64,000 nt of DNA from Xenoacremonium recifei (GCA_012184525.1 WOFQ01000032.1:186001-250000); one strand, 5' to 3'; positions 44,774 through 56,332 are shown, counted from the stretch's first letter. Program-made: numbers and translations. The notes: generated by a model not told the origin, from the letters alone.

Positions 44774-46865
44774 ATGGCAACCATATCGCTATCCCCTCAG
44801 CCTGCTATCACGGCCATGTCCTCGAGACGGGGTCCGCTGACAAACAATCCCAATGTCGCCAATTCGCCGCTGCGAGGTGCCTCGGCCCTGGCTAGCTACG
44901 CCAAGCAGAAGCGTTCGTACGCCACCATCCAGCGGGAGGAGGCTTATGGGCAGCCGCCGCCCTTGAAAAAGCAGGTCATCGACACGGGGTCCCAGCGTAT
45001 TGCAAGGTCTCCGAGTCGAACTGCTCGCAGTCAGGTCCTCGTGCAGCGTTCAGTCGGAGCTACCTCGCGTCCCGTCTCCAAGACGGTGAGGACTACGCAG
45101 TCCACCAAATCGACCCAAGATGTTGATGTCGAGAAGGAAACTTGGAAGAGGCACCATCGGGCCAAGTTCCCCAAGATGGTGTTTTATTTTGAAAGCATTC
45201 CCGACGAGACTCGAGCTCGGTTGACAAAGAGGGTTACATATCTCGGGGCTGTAAGTCAAACTCACTCTTATGATTCATGACAGGCCTCGTTGACTGACCG
45301 ACCTCGCCTTACAGCGTCAAGAGCCCTTCTTCTCCATTGCAGTTACCCACGTCGTTACCACTCGATCGATACCACCCGAGCGGTCTGAAGCTGGTGAAGA
45401 GCCCGAGGCCCAGCACCACCACCACCATCATGAGGAGCAACAGCCCGAGGAACAGCCCCAGACCATAAACCCGTCGTTGTTGGACCGAAGCACAGGCAAC
45501 ACAGAAGCTCGCCGGAAACTCTTGTTCGAGTTTCGAAGCGGCCCTTCCCGATCCCAGCAATTGGATGATCCTTTGAAGAGGACCAAGGGTTCCAGAAACA
45601 ATGACGTCTTGTACAAGGCTCGTGAGATGGGGAAGAAGATCTGGTCATTGGAGAAGTTCCAGAACATGCTCAACGTGCTGTTGGAGTCGGAGACTGGACA
45701 TGCATCCTACACATCCAGATCGGCTAGCGGCCGCACCGCTTACGGAACGTCAAGGACGACTCATGAGGGCGATCTTCACATGCTTCTCCAGCGAGAGCGC
45801 TTGAATGGACCTTCGGATCGTGATCCCACGGCCACCATTAGGGAACTCAACTACTTCAAGGGCCCTCACCTCTATGTTTGGGACATGGATGAAAAACAGA
45901 AGCCCATCATGGTCCGCGAGTATGCCAAGGTGGCCAACAAGGCTGATGGAGAATGGCCTCAGTTCCGAAGTGTTGGCAATGGCCGATGTCCCTTTGTGGA
46001 AGAGATCGATGTTCCTACCAAGGAGCACCGGCGACAGCGAGAGCAGGAAAAGGCACGGGCCGCTGCAAAACGCGAGGAGTCGGTTCCTGTCAAGCAGGCT
46101 CAGGTTCCCGTGCCTAAGCCTGTCACTGGGAAGCGATCGTTGACAGAGATGGAAGATGGTCACAACAGGATTCGCTCCGTGACTCCCACCGAAATATTCA
46201 ACCCGGCCAAGATCTCGCTGATGAAGCAGCCTGAGAACCACCCGCAGAATGCCTTTATGAGCCGTGCCGGCACTGGTAGGCTTCTGGCGGGCGAACCTGT
46301 CGCCTCGGGCGTGCAGCCGTCCAACATCACCTCTGCCATCCGCTCACAGATGGTGTCGTCAACATCGGGGGTCGCTGGTGCCAAGGCGGGCACCAGCAAG
46401 GAAATTCATGGACTGCAGCGAAAGGTGCTACAGAAGGCGGCGCCAGCATCGCAGGACGTTAGCTCGCGCCGACTGGCCGAAGTATCGATGGAAGTGGCGT
46501 CGAGCCGATCAACGACGATGGGCCGACACACCTCCCGGGCTGCAGACCTACATGAAGACGATAGCCAGAGGACGGCGGAGAAGAAATCCCAGACTCCTGC
46601 GCTTAAGAGCAAAAGGGATCTCAAGCCCGGCTATTGCGAAAACTGCCAGGACAAGTTCCGAGACTTTGACGAGGTGAGTTCCATGTCGTGGAGCAATGGT
46701 TTGAGGCAGTTTCACTAACACGGTTTGCAGCACATCCTGTCCAGGAAGCACCGAAAGTTTGCTGAAAACGACGAAAACTGGCTGGAGCTGGATTCTCTCC
46801 TCTCGGAACTCAAGCGAGCACCCAGATGCTCGACGTTACAGTCGGACACGGACGAGATGTGGTAG
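44774..46865 (+). CDS. DBF4: DBF4/Dfp1-type regulatory subunit of Cdc7 kinase (DDK)
   Basis: Activates Cdc7 and targets it to the MCM helicase for origin firing (NimO in Aspergillus, Dfp1/Him1 in fission yeast). Exons are 44774-45250, 45315-46673 and 46731-46865, 656 residues. Motif N, the BRCT-like part, spans the first intron (FPKMVFYFESIPDETRARL ... FFSIAVTHVVTTRSIPPE). Motif M reads DPTATIRELNYFKGPHLYVWD. Motif C is the Dbf4 zinc finger at the end: Cys600 and Cys603 (YCENCQDKF), His613 and His619 (HILSRKH); the last intron splits it. The zinc finger lies near the C-terminus, as is usual, with only a 37-residue tail. The upstream ATG (44774) keeps the MSTRR-like start at 44816 in frame, so the exact start is uncertain by 14 codons. 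Nuclear. Confidence 0.93.
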
Positions 46866-49342
46866 CATGTTGCAACCGACCTCGTATTGGCCGACTGGTT
46901 CACGACATGGACCAAACCACCACGTCGACGCATCACCATATACCACCCCATGGTACCTTTCGAATCAAACTGACCGCATATCTCTGTCTGCCCCAAATCA
47001 ATCCAAGCAATCCATTTTCAGGCCAGCCACGGCCCTTCCCATTCAGCGTTCGAGCGTTCGTTTGACGACGGTCTCACGCGCATGACGCCCCTGCGCACGC
47101 ATCTCGAATACAGATTCCCATTCCCGCATTACAAGCACAGCATCGACGATACCTCTTTGTCTGGTTACAGCAAGCACTTAATGAACGTCCGACCGATGAG
47201 GGCAAAACCGCATTTTGCGCCGTCTCACAGATTGCGTGAGATGTTAATTCCCCTCTTGTCCCTCATCACGAAACTGCATGCGACGGCGCACAGCGGCATG
47301 GCTTTTTGGCATCTTCATATTCTCTACTGGTTTTTCATTACTCGTTACTTTTTCTTCTTCTTTCGACTTTGGACTGCATATATCATATACAGCGGCGTTT
47401 CTTATCGCGGTCTTGGGAACACAAGACAGCACGGCGGCATGGAAATCGGCATCCAACGGAATTGGCATGGCACGGTCATTTGGTGCGAAGACGGGTATTC
47501 ATGGAGGGCGAGGAGGGCGAGGCGTGGTGTGGTGGTTGGACTGAAGACGTCCCGACGCGGAACGGAGCTGATGATGGACTCGACCGGAGGCTCCTGATGT
47601 AGATATGTGTTAGGGCATGTATATATGTAGCATGCATGTTACAATCATGAAGAGTTTTGAACAACAGCGGAGAGCCCCTGACTGTGTGTCATGCCAGCAT
47701 CCACCGCTTCATGACTGCGGATCCACGATCGGGCCATGATGGTTTGTCTGGACCCTGCAGGAAGCCGGAAAGCTGACGCCGCCCTGTCCACTCTGCTCGG
47801 CGCCGCACGGAGGTCCACCGTCCCAATCAGCGGCCGGCGATTAAGAGAGGGATTCGACATTCCGAAGCCGGTCTGGTAAGATGCACGGATTTGTTAGTGA
47901 GCGTGGCTAGTGACGGCGTGAGATGAGCTGAGGGACAATTGAGAAGCGATGGTCCGAGACGGGCTTGAGAGGTGAAAAACCAGTGTGAGGTAGTCTGGCA
48001 GTCGCTTTAAGTAAATGAATAAACCAAGCTCTAGGGAAACCTTGAAATCCGTCTGTTTAATTGTTGAGAATTGGGTTGTAGTGAGGAAGGAATCTTCGCA
48101 ATGGCATTCCTACGTCCACAATGGTCTTGTACGCACGGAGCATGTGTCTCCGTAATCGTAATTATCGATAGCCGCGACGACGACGCGAGGACCGAAAAAC
48201 CCCGCGCAATTCAAGCTTATCACAAGTCGGTCGACCTGTCAAATGCGCGCAGGCCTCAGACAAAAGAACCAACTCCTAGCCAGCATCTTCCGCGAGACGC
48301 CCTCCCCCTCCTTCCTCCCTTGCGCACTGCGCTCCTTGACCGCAAAAGCAAGCAGAGTCGTTGTCTCGGGGAGCCTGGAAGCAAACTCCCCGTCCGTGGC
48401 AGCGGGCTGGTGGAGGGCTGAGTGGGTGGTTGGCTTACAGCACTTTATTTAGCCCCGTTGTTGGGCGTGGCGCCCGCTAGTGCGCGTTGCGTGGATGGAT
48501 GGCCGCCCCGTTTGATATTCGGCGAGAGTGAACCGCCACCGGATCCAGACTTCAGCGAGAGCCAGCCGCGGGCTTCGTTCAGCTGGGCGGTGCTCGAGGC
48601 CAAGTGTCAGCCGCTCATCATCAGTAGCAGCAGCAGCATCATCATTGAGGTGTTCTTGCAGCCATGTCTGGGAAGGTGCGCGGCATGGCCTCCTTCCTCG
48701 ACTCAGGTCATGACTAAGGCGAGGTTGACTTCCTGCCCCTCCATCTCACCTCCATCCCTTGTTCCCTCCATCTCATATCACTCACCCCTCCTCGCTCGAG
48801 TCCCAGGACTGGTCACAAAATCTTCACCGCTTGACGGCCTGCATCCTGCACACGGCCAATCGCCCTCCCATTGGCCGCGGCGCTGCTAATAGTGTCGTCC
48901 CCTCCTTGTCATCCGCCATCCCCCTCCCGCCCCCAAATCGAGTTACCGCGTCCTCCCAAGCACAACATTCGCGGCTTAGGAGCTGACCTAGCCCTGCTGT
49001 CCCCAATCCCCAACCGGCCGTTTTTCGCCCCGCGAGTTCCGTTGATTGCAGATCCCCTCCGACTTCCGGCACCTTTTTTTCTCTCTCCCTGTTCCTTTTT
49101 GGTCTGCTTGAAAAGGGATACAAAAGACTTCAGGGGCTCTTCTCTCTTTTTCTCTCTGTCTCTCTCATCTTTGGTTGGTGTGCCGTCTCCATTTAAGTAG
49201 TACCAAGGTCAATTGTCTTGCTTGGTCTTCTTGTTCACACATCCTCGTCTCGTTCTGCGTGCCTGTTGTTTTCTGTCTTGTTCGCGTTCTCTTTCACGGA
49301 GATTGACACCGAGACACACCGACATTCGTTCTCACCGCAGTC
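46866..49342. other. Intergenic: DBF4 3' region and PAL promoter
   Basis: About 2.5 kb. From about 48.7 kb to 49.34 kb the plus strand is strongly C/T-rich and holds the PAL promoter and leader, including a CCAAT pair. The longest frame, 47082-47597, starts in the DBF4 3' region and has no recognisable domain. No gene seen. Confidence 0.5.
48856..48874. promoter_or_regulatory. Inverted pair of CCAAT boxes upstream of PAL
   Basis: CCAAT at 48856-48860 and ATTGG at 48870-48874 face each other across 9 nt, about 480 bp before the PAL start. CCAAT boxes bind the fungal Hap/CBC complex. Their function here is inferred only from sequence and position. Confidence 0.5.
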
Positions 49343-51508
49343 ATGACCGGCCTCAAGACTTCCGCTCACGCTGCATCCACTCTGGACATCTGGAGGCGAC
49401 TCCAGAACCTACGGGACGGCAAGACCAAGATTGTGCTCGACGGCAACAGCTTGGACATTCCCTCGCTCGTCGCTGTTGCTCGCTATGGCGCCAAGCCCGA
49501 TATTTCAGATGACGAGAACCTAGCAAAGAAGCTCGAGCTGAGCGTTCAGGCCCTCAACAACTACCTTTCCAAGAAGTTCGTCGTCTATGGCGTCAACACC
49601 GGCTTCGGTGGCAGCGCCGATGTGCGAACCGATGACTGGATCGAGAACCAAATTGGCGTTCTGCAACACACCCAGAGCGCCATCATCACCTCATTCGACA
49701 AGGACCCCGCCAGCAACTCGGAGCGGGAGCCCGGCCATGTCATGCCTCCCGAGTGGGTGAGGGGAGCCATGATGGCCCGCGCGAACCAGAACATGCGCGG
49801 CCAGAGCTCCGTCCGGCTCGAGGTTCTCGAGCGGCTCATCAAGCTGCTGCACAACGACATTGTGCCCATGGTTCCCATCCGGGGCACTATTTCGGCATCT
49901 GGTGATCTGATGCCCATGTCTTACATCGCCGGTGCCGTGACTGGCAACCCCGATGTCTTTGTCCAGGTCGGCCGGGGTAAGGATGCCAAGGTCATGCCCG
50001 CGCCTGAGGCTCTCAAGAACAGCGGTCTATCGCCTAGCGGTCTTGGTCCCAAGGAGGCTCTCGGCCTTATCAACGGAACAGCCCCTTCTGTCTCCGTTGC
50101 CAGTCTCGTCCTGCACGATGCCCAACAGCTGGCTGTTATGGCGCAGATGCTGACGGCTTTTGCTGCCGAGTCCATGAGCGGCAACGTTGAGTGGGCGACC
50201 CCCTTCATCCACGCTGTAAGACCACACCCGGGCCAGATCGAGGCTGCCGCCAACATCCGCCGTTTCCTGCACGGCTCCGAGTTCGTCGTTGGCCTTGACA
50301 GCCGGAAGCGAACTGGTGAGGGACTCTGGCAGGATCGGTACTCTACCCGTACGAGCCCGCAGTGGATTGGCCCCTACCTTGAGGACCTGCTCCTCGCTCA
50401 GCGTCAGCTTACGACTGAGCTGAACTCCACATCCGACAACCCTCTGGTGGATGCATCGGAGAAGGATGGTGAGGCCGTGGGTGAGGTGTACTCGGGAGGA
50501 AACTTCCAGGCCGTTGTCATCACCTCGGCCATGGACAAGACTCGACTTGCTTTGCAGATGATTGGTCGCATGCTCTTCTCTCAAATTAGCGAGATCATCA
50601 ACCCCAGCACGAACAATGGCCTCGAGGCCAACCTCAACGCGAGCGACAAGGAAAACTTCACTATGAAGGGTATCGATGTCAACGTGGCTGCCTACATGAC
50701 TGAGCTGGCCGCGCTCGCTCACCCCGTGTCCTCGCACATCATGTCTGCTGAGATGCACAACCAAGGCATCAACTCCATGGCTCTGCTCTCGGCTCGTCGT
50801 ACTTTGGAGGCGGCGGACCTCGTTGCGCACATGTGTGCGTGCCACATTTACGTCTCTTGCCAAGCCGTCGATCTGCGGGCTAGCCACAAGCTATTCCTGT
50901 CGACTCTGGAGAAGACTTTGAGGGACGTCAACGGACCCTTCAAGACCCTAAAGCTCACCGAGGCTGAGGTTGAGAAGATCGTGACCGCATCGTTCCCCTC
51001 AATCGAGGCGACATGGTACGACAAGAACGCTGGTTCCTGGAAGGACCGCATCCTGCCTACCGTGGAGGCTGCTATGGCTCCCGTTACTCAGTTCCTTGCT
51101 GCCGAGAAGGTTCAGTGCTCGATTGCGGACCTCGGAGAGTTCCGTGTGGCGCTCGATAAGGCTGTCTCTGACGTTTCGGCGTCCATCTTCTACCCCAACA
51201 TGGCTATCCGTCCCGAAGACGTCGCTACCAAGCTGGGAGACGGCTCAGCTCAGCTGTACACCTGGGTGCGCTCCAAGCTGGGTGTGCCGACGCAGTGCGG
51301 TATCGACGACGACCCGCTGTACTGCGCCCAGAAGGGCCTGCCCACTGAGAACAAGAAGACCATTGGAAGCTGGGTCAGCATGGTCTATGAGAGCTTGAAG
51401 GGTGACCTGATGGACATGGTCATGGAGAGCATGGAGAAGGTCCGGCCAGCACCGCGAACGGCGGCAGAGTACGAGTCGCTCTGCGCCGAGATGAAGGAGA
51501 AGTATTAA
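49343..51508 (+). CDS. PAL: Phenylalanine ammonia-lyase (PAL/HAL family)
   Basis: Deaminates L-phenylalanine to trans-cinnamate. Intronless, 721 residues, the usual fungal PAL length. The Ala185-Ser186-Gly187 triad in GTISASGDLMPM cyclises to the MIO electrophile. Other conserved segments are VYGVNTGFGGSADVRTDD (catalytic Tyr loop), NQNMRGQSSVR, GLINGTAPSVS, STSDNPLVD and GGNFQAVVITSAMD. In the substrate-selectivity loop it has a His (IGVLQHTQSA) where plant PALs have Phe-Leu, so some tyrosine deamination is possible; this is inference. The ATG at 49343 follows a C-rich leader. PAL is common in basidiomycetes and patchy in ascomycetes, so its source deserves a phylogeny. It stands alone: no cinnamate-using genes lie next to it. 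Confidence 0.93.
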   Translation: MTGLKTSAHAASTLDIWRRLQNLRDGKTKIVLDGNSLDIPSLVAVARYGAKPDISDDENLAKKLELSVQALNNYLSKKFVVYGVNTGFGGSADVRTDDWIENQIGVLQHTQSAIITSFDKDPASNSEREPGHVMPPEWVRGAMMARANQNMRGQSSVRLEVLERLIKLLHNDIVPMVPIRGTISASGDLMPMSYIAGAVTGNPDVFVQVGRGKDAKVMPAPEALKNSGLSPSGLGPKEALGLINGTAPSVSVASLVLHDAQQLAVMAQMLTAFAAESMSGNVEWATPFIHAVRPHPGQIEAAANIRRFLHGSEFVVGLDSRKRTGEGLWQDRYSTRTSPQWIGPYLEDLLLAQRQLTTELNSTSDNPLVDASEKDGEAVGEVYSGGNFQAVVITSAMDKTRLALQMIGRMLFSQISEIINPSTNNGLEANLNASDKENFTMKGIDVNVAAYMTELAALAHPVSSHIMSAEMHNQGINSMALLSARRTLEAADLVAHMCACHIYVSCQAVDLRASHKLFLSTLEKTLRDVNGPFKTLKLTEAEVEKIVTASFPSIEATWYDKNAGSWKDRILPTVEAAMAPVTQFLAAEKVQCSIADLGEFRVALDKAVSDVSASIFYPNMAIRPEDVATKLGDGSAQLYTWVRSKLGVPTQCGIDDDPLYCAQKGLPTENKKTIGSWVSMVYESLKGDLMDMVMESMEKVRPAPRTAAEYESLCAEMKEKY

Positions 51509-52046
51509 AGGCAGAAGAGAAAGCCGAGAGACGCGCTATGAAAGCGATTAATGTTGGAACGCACTCGTCAGGATGGCGACAGAATAGACACCAGAGAGAA
51601 ATCTCACTTTCATGATGATGACCAGAAGGAAGAGCAGGGAACCTTGCCCACCGCGGCCAAAATAATAGAGATGGGTTTCAGGATTAGCAAGATTGTGCAA
51701 CATGAGCCTTCAAAATTGGATCAATGAAAAATGATGAAAAAAAGGTTTCACTTGCAGCGGGAGAAGTGCGTTTGTAGAATGACTTGAGGTAACACAGGAT
51801 GTGGTCCGAGGCGCAGGATGAATATACAGTGCGCGATTATGAACACTGTGCAATTCTACATATCGGCCTCAGTTCATGGTCCATGACGGCCAGGCAACTG
51901 AGCTCACTTTCTCCATCCACTCCCAACATCTTAACACAGCACCGAGCGTAACACAAATCAAGAGCTTTATTTCAGGAAAGCGTTCTCGGATCTTCACACG
52001 AAGATCGGAATCATATCCAGCATAATTATCTCAACACACCGACATC
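51509..52046. other. Intergenic: PAL 3' region and ATG12 promoter
   Basis: 538 bp. AT-richer 3' flank, then the short ATG12 leader (ATTATCTCAACACACCGACATC before the start, quoted in part). No gene seen. Confidence 0.5.
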
Positions 52047-52558
52047 ATGGCTTCGGACGACAATCCACCGTCGCCTCCCGCCTCACCCCCCATCCCCTCC
52101 GCCGACCCCTCCTCAACGCCCTCCCCCGTTCCTCCAGACCTGCCTCTCACGATGACGGCCTCGCTGGTCCTGGCCGACCTGCCGCGTGACGCGTCCGCAG
52201 CGCTTGCAACGGCGGGGGCCTTTGAGCCGACGATGAAGGTCGTGGTGCGGTTTAAGCCGGTAGGCTCGGCGCCGGCGCTCGCGCAGGATGTGTGCAAGAT
52301 CAGCGCGGAGAGGCGGTTTGAGGAGGTCGTACGGTATTTGAGGCGCAAGCTGCGGTGTCGCGATGATGAGAGTGTTTTTCTGTACGTGAATAGTGCGTTT
52401 GCGCCGTCGTTGGATGAGGTGGTGGGGAATCTGTGGCAGGTTGGTCTTGAGAGCCTCACCCGTGATGCTCGAGTGTGAGAGTTGACAGTGTACAGTGTTT
52501 CAAGAATGCGCATGATCAGCTTGTGGTGGCATACTCTATTACGCCTGCGTTTGGGTGA
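52047..52558 (+). CDS. ATG12: ATG12 ubiquitin-like autophagy modifier
   Basis: Ubiquitin-like protein conjugated to Atg5 through Atg7 and Atg10; the conjugate promotes Atg8 lipidation. Exons are 52047-52439 and 52496-52558, 151 residues. The first ~55 residues are a disordered Pro/Ser-rich extension. The ubiquitin fold runs from KVVVRFKPVGSAPALAQDVCK to the end, including VFLYVNSAFAPSLDEVVGNLW and the C-terminal CFKNAHDQLVVAYSITPAFG. Without splicing, the frame would end in unrelated residues; the second exon is needed to give the Gly terminus required for activation. The donor is the unusual GTTGGT. It converges on panB. Confidence 0.93.
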
Positions 52559-52854
52559 TATCTCCCCGAGGCAACTATCTTCCCTGATTCTACTTCCAAG
52601 GCAGTCAGACTGTATTTCTTCCCCGGCGACGAGGCCAGATTTTCTTTTCTAAATGATGCAGGCAGCGAAATGTCTAGACGCTGATGCCAAAACGAATGGA
52701 CTGTGCTGGTGCAGCCCGGACCCGAAAACTCCAACTGATGCTAACTATATGCTGAATGCTGCATTGGCTTGCAAAACGAAACACAACGCTGTCCCTGACG
52801 AAACGAATGCTATCAATCAACGATTCTCAAAGATCCTTAGCCAGCTAGGCAAGG

Positions 52855-53934
52855 TCAAATATCCTTCACAGCCTTGGCAAACTCCTCGAGCTCCTCCTTG
52901 GGAATGGGATACGTGTGCTCTGGCGCTGGGTATGCGCGGCTCTTGACCTCGGCACGGTACGCATCGATGGCACGCGTGCTCTCGGACCACACATTGCCAT
53001 ACTTCTTGACGAACTTGGGCAGGAAGCGGCCCGGCGGGAAGTTACCCATCATGTCGACCTGCACGAGCACCTGGCCGGAGCACCCGTTGCCGGCGCCGAT
53101 GCCGATGGTTGGGATGCTCAGCTTCTCTGTTATGAGGGATGCGACTTCGGCGGGCACAGCTTCGAGCACCATCGCGAAGGCACCGGCTTCTTGCACGGCG
53201 AGAGCGTCTTCGAGGATGCGCATGGCGCTGTCAGACGTCTTGCCCTGCACGCGGAAACCCCCAAGGGCGTTTTGACGCTGGGGGGTCAAGCCGATGTGTG
53301 CTAGGACGGGGATGCCAGCTGTGGTGATCTTCTTGATGCTGGGCGCCATCTCCTTGCCGCCCTCGAGCTTGATGCCCTGCACGCGACCGTCCTTGACGAA
53401 GCGGATGGCCGTGGCTAGAGCCTGCTCAGGGGATATCTCATAGCTGCCCATGGGGAGGTCGCCGACCTATGAACAGGGTTAGCCATCAGTCCAACTGGTG
53501 AGAAGTGCAGGTCAACTTACGGTAAAGGCGGACTTGGTCGCCCTCGCGACGGACCGGCAATGCAGCAGCATCTCCTCCACCACAACCTCGCTGGTATCCT
53601 CCATACCCAGTGCGACCATGGCCAGGCTGTCACCCACGAGGATGACATCCATGCCCGCATGGTCAGCGACATGAGCACTGGGAAAGTCATGCGCCGTGAG
53701 GACGGCGATGGGCTCGCCCTTGCGGTGCATCGTCCGCAGCGTGCCTATTGTGACCTTCTTGCGCGGGTTGGACGGCGGCGTGCCCATGGGGGAGTGCGAG
53801 CTGTACCGCGTCTGAGACACCGTGCCGGCGACAAGCATCCGGGGGCCGGCGAGGGGGGTGAGCCTGACTGGGGTGGCCAGTCGTGTCGTGAGAGAGGCAT
53901 ACGCCCGGGCGGCGGGACGGCCTAGCGACGCCAT
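52855..53934 (-). CDS. panB: Ketopantoate hydroxymethyltransferase (PanB)
   Basis: Transfers a hydroxymethyl group from methylene-tetrahydrofolate to alpha-ketoisovalerate, the first step of pantothenate (vitamin B5) synthesis. Exons are 53934-53521 and 53466-52855, 341 residues. A Ser/Arg/Ala-rich N-terminus (MASLGRPAARAYASLTTRLA...) suggests a mitochondrial presequence. The TIM-barrel core contains VLTAHDFPSAHVADHAGMD and ILVGDSLAMVALG (metal and substrate sites), VGDLPMGSYEIS across the intron, and IPTIGIGAGNGCSGQVLV. The intron has a GTAAGT donor and a GCTAACC branch. It converges on ATG12 with 296 bp between stops. Confidence 0.94.
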
Positions 53935-54269
53935 GATTATGATGAGAAAGGCTCTATGAATAAGGCGGTGGTGATGCAGTGGCGCGACAGCACAACAATT
54001 CAGGGGCAGCAGCACTTATTGTTCCTCGTCACAACTTTGGCGAAGTTTTTTTTCTGCCTTTTTGCACCCAAGGCTCCCAATCTGCGATCCGGACAGGAAC
54101 TCAAAAGAACAACATTTCCGTCAGCGGGCGGACGGGGCCGCCGCGCGCTTTTAATTGCCCCAGAGGCATGATGGTTTTTACGTTGTAGAATTGAGACTCT
54201 TGGTGTTTGTGCCCATTTTTCGCAGGGGTCGGCTGTGGTTGGTTGGAGCCGCTGTGGCGCGGGGGCGCT

Positions 54270-54325
54270 GTGGTTCCCCTGTGGTTGGTTCCCTGTGGCT
54301 TCCCTGTGGTTCCCTGTGGCTAAGG
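54270..54325. repeat. Imperfect direct repeats of a TTCCCTGTGG unit
   Basis: Four or so imperfect copies of TTCCCTGTGG(TT/CT) in non-coding DNA upstream of panB. Confidence 0.65.
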
Positions 54326-55367
54326 GCCGAGGTAGGCTGGGGCATGCCGGATTCGGGGGAGGGGCACGTGGATGATCCTGATGGCCGGTGGGAACCGAGG
54401 CTGGGAGGAGGAGGGGATTTGAAATACATATCAACGGCTGCGTTTACAATATGTTTGCTTTTGTATCCGTTGAGGCGTGAATCTGGATTATGAAATGTAT
54501 CGTTATTATGTTGAGCGTTGAGTCTCCGTTGAGTTCTGAGATAGTCCCTCTTCGGCTACGGACCGAGGGTACTCGAATTGGGGAAAGGGCATTTGCGAAA
54601 GCAGTTCGGTGAGCTTTGTTCCAGTTCTGGGATTTACGGTACTAGCAATAATGCACTTTGCGAAGAGCCAATCACTGCTTGGACCCTTAGTGTGACTTGG
54701 TAATCTACGGTGTACATCCAAACTCGCGCCTTATCATTATTGGTCACTTTGGAAAAGGGAGTATCCTAGGAACCTATTCAATATAGTGGTGGTTCTATTA
54801 CATCCCGTAGAGGCATAGAGAATAAGAAACAGACCGTCGTGGTCTCATTTACACGGGTAACCGAAACACCTCCCTGGACTCTTATATTTAATCTTAAATG
54901 TGATAATCAACAATAAATAAGCCTGGCTCATTCAGCAGGATTAATTCTGTGTTTTATCTAAGGCTCGCAATCATAATATACACGAAAGGATAGAAGAGTT
55001 AAAATGGATAAGACTATGATAACTAAACACCATATCCCTCAAAATATTCTCCCTAGCTGCCTCGGGCATTGACCTAACTTTTTCACTACAATCCTCTCGT
55101 GTATAACTAGACATAACAATCAATTAACGATGTATCCCACACCGCCCCTCTCCACTGTTATTGCTCTGTTTGATTAAACACATAGGGGATACGCTGATCG
55201 TCACGTTGTTATCGTGCTATCTAACTAGAAATGCTAAAGAGGTAGCGGAAGATACAAAGAGAGCTGAAAGAACACAGAAGGGCAAACATCGCCTCATCCA
55301 TGCTTCTCTACCAAAGAAGTGACACCTTTGGGACTGAACAACATGCCGAGTGTCCTTCCGCTGGTAA

Positions 55368-55676
55368 AAAAACTATAGCCGACTTGCCAGCCAGGGAGAA
55401 TGCTGGTTTTCTGAGCCCGGAAGTTCGTATCAAAACAAAACGCGAGAACTATGGATCGGAAACAGGCACTGTAAAGAGATCCAGAAGAAGATCTCGTATG
55501 ACAACTTAGCCGAGATGGACGAGCATCTCGGAGGTTTGAAGTTTCGGAAAGTCCGCGGACGCGATGCCGAGCGGGACTCCTTGCGTTATATCTGCTGGAA
55601 ATACGGAGCATGTATATCATTTTCTTCATTGATGAAGTGGATCTTGCGTGTGACCCTGCAAAGAACTTTGTATTGA
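55368..55676 (+). pseudogene. Possible gene relic (about 100 codons, no start)
   Basis: An uninterrupted plus-strand frame between a TAA at 55365 and a TGA at 55674 has protein-like composition (segments EIQKKISYDNLAEMDEHLGG and RDAERDSLRYICWKYG) but no usable ATG near its beginning and no flanking exon I could join. I do not recognise the family. It may be a relic or an exon of an unfinished model. Confidence 0.2.
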
Positions 55677-56332
55677 CCATTAGCAGTCGTCACATTGCAG
55701 TTACGCGTGACCGGTTCAAGAATCCCGACCTCCCCTTGTCTCGAGGATGTGACGCCGCGGTCTAGAATTCCGTCTTTACATTTACTTCCGTGCTATGTAG
55801 TATTCGTTTATTCAATCCTGTGTTAGTGCGGACGAGGGGTGGTCAGAACTTTGAAACAACGTCTGTATACTACTACCTAGCTAGACTCTATATTGTTCAC
55901 GACCACACCCATCTGCAGTTCCCAACCACCCACGGACCGCCACACTTATATTTTTGCAAGTGCCGGTGTTAATCCTGGTTGCGATGGTGTGGGGAACATG
56001 TCGGCATCTGCACCAGCCGTTGACCTACTTATTCATGGTTGCCCTCTATACGGCCAATAAGTAACACGAGTTGAACCGTTTTATGCACTGTATGCAATGG
56101 TATGCCATGACTTGCGGAGATATGCTTCAGACTTAACAAGCCGGGCGGCAATTGCGGATAGTCCCGTCAAGTGCCGATGCTATGTTAGTTCCGCTCTCGG
56201 AATTGAGATGCCGCTTCGTGATATCACCGTCGTCACTATTACTCCGTAGTCTCTGTGTATATAATAAGCCCGTTGATGCCGGTAGAAACAGACAGAGGCA
56301 TCGTGATTGAACATCAAGAGACCAACATCAAC

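Larger units (their letters stand above)
53935..56332. other. AT-richer gene-poor block upstream of the P450
   Basis: About 2.4 kb. From 54.7 to 56.3 kb the base composition is visibly more AT-rich than in the flanking genes. A direct repeat with unit near TTCCCTGTGG lies at about 54270-54325. One frame at 55368-55676 looks coding-like (see the separate entry). No intact gene or transposon recognised. Confidence 0.45.

Noticed and set aside
44516..45056. Overlapping frames in the DBF4 leader
   Set aside because: C/T-rich leader sequence; no coding pattern.
47082..47597. 171-codon plus-strand frame after DBF4
   Set aside because: It starts within the DBF4 3' region, and the sequence around it looks like 3' UTR; no domain seen.
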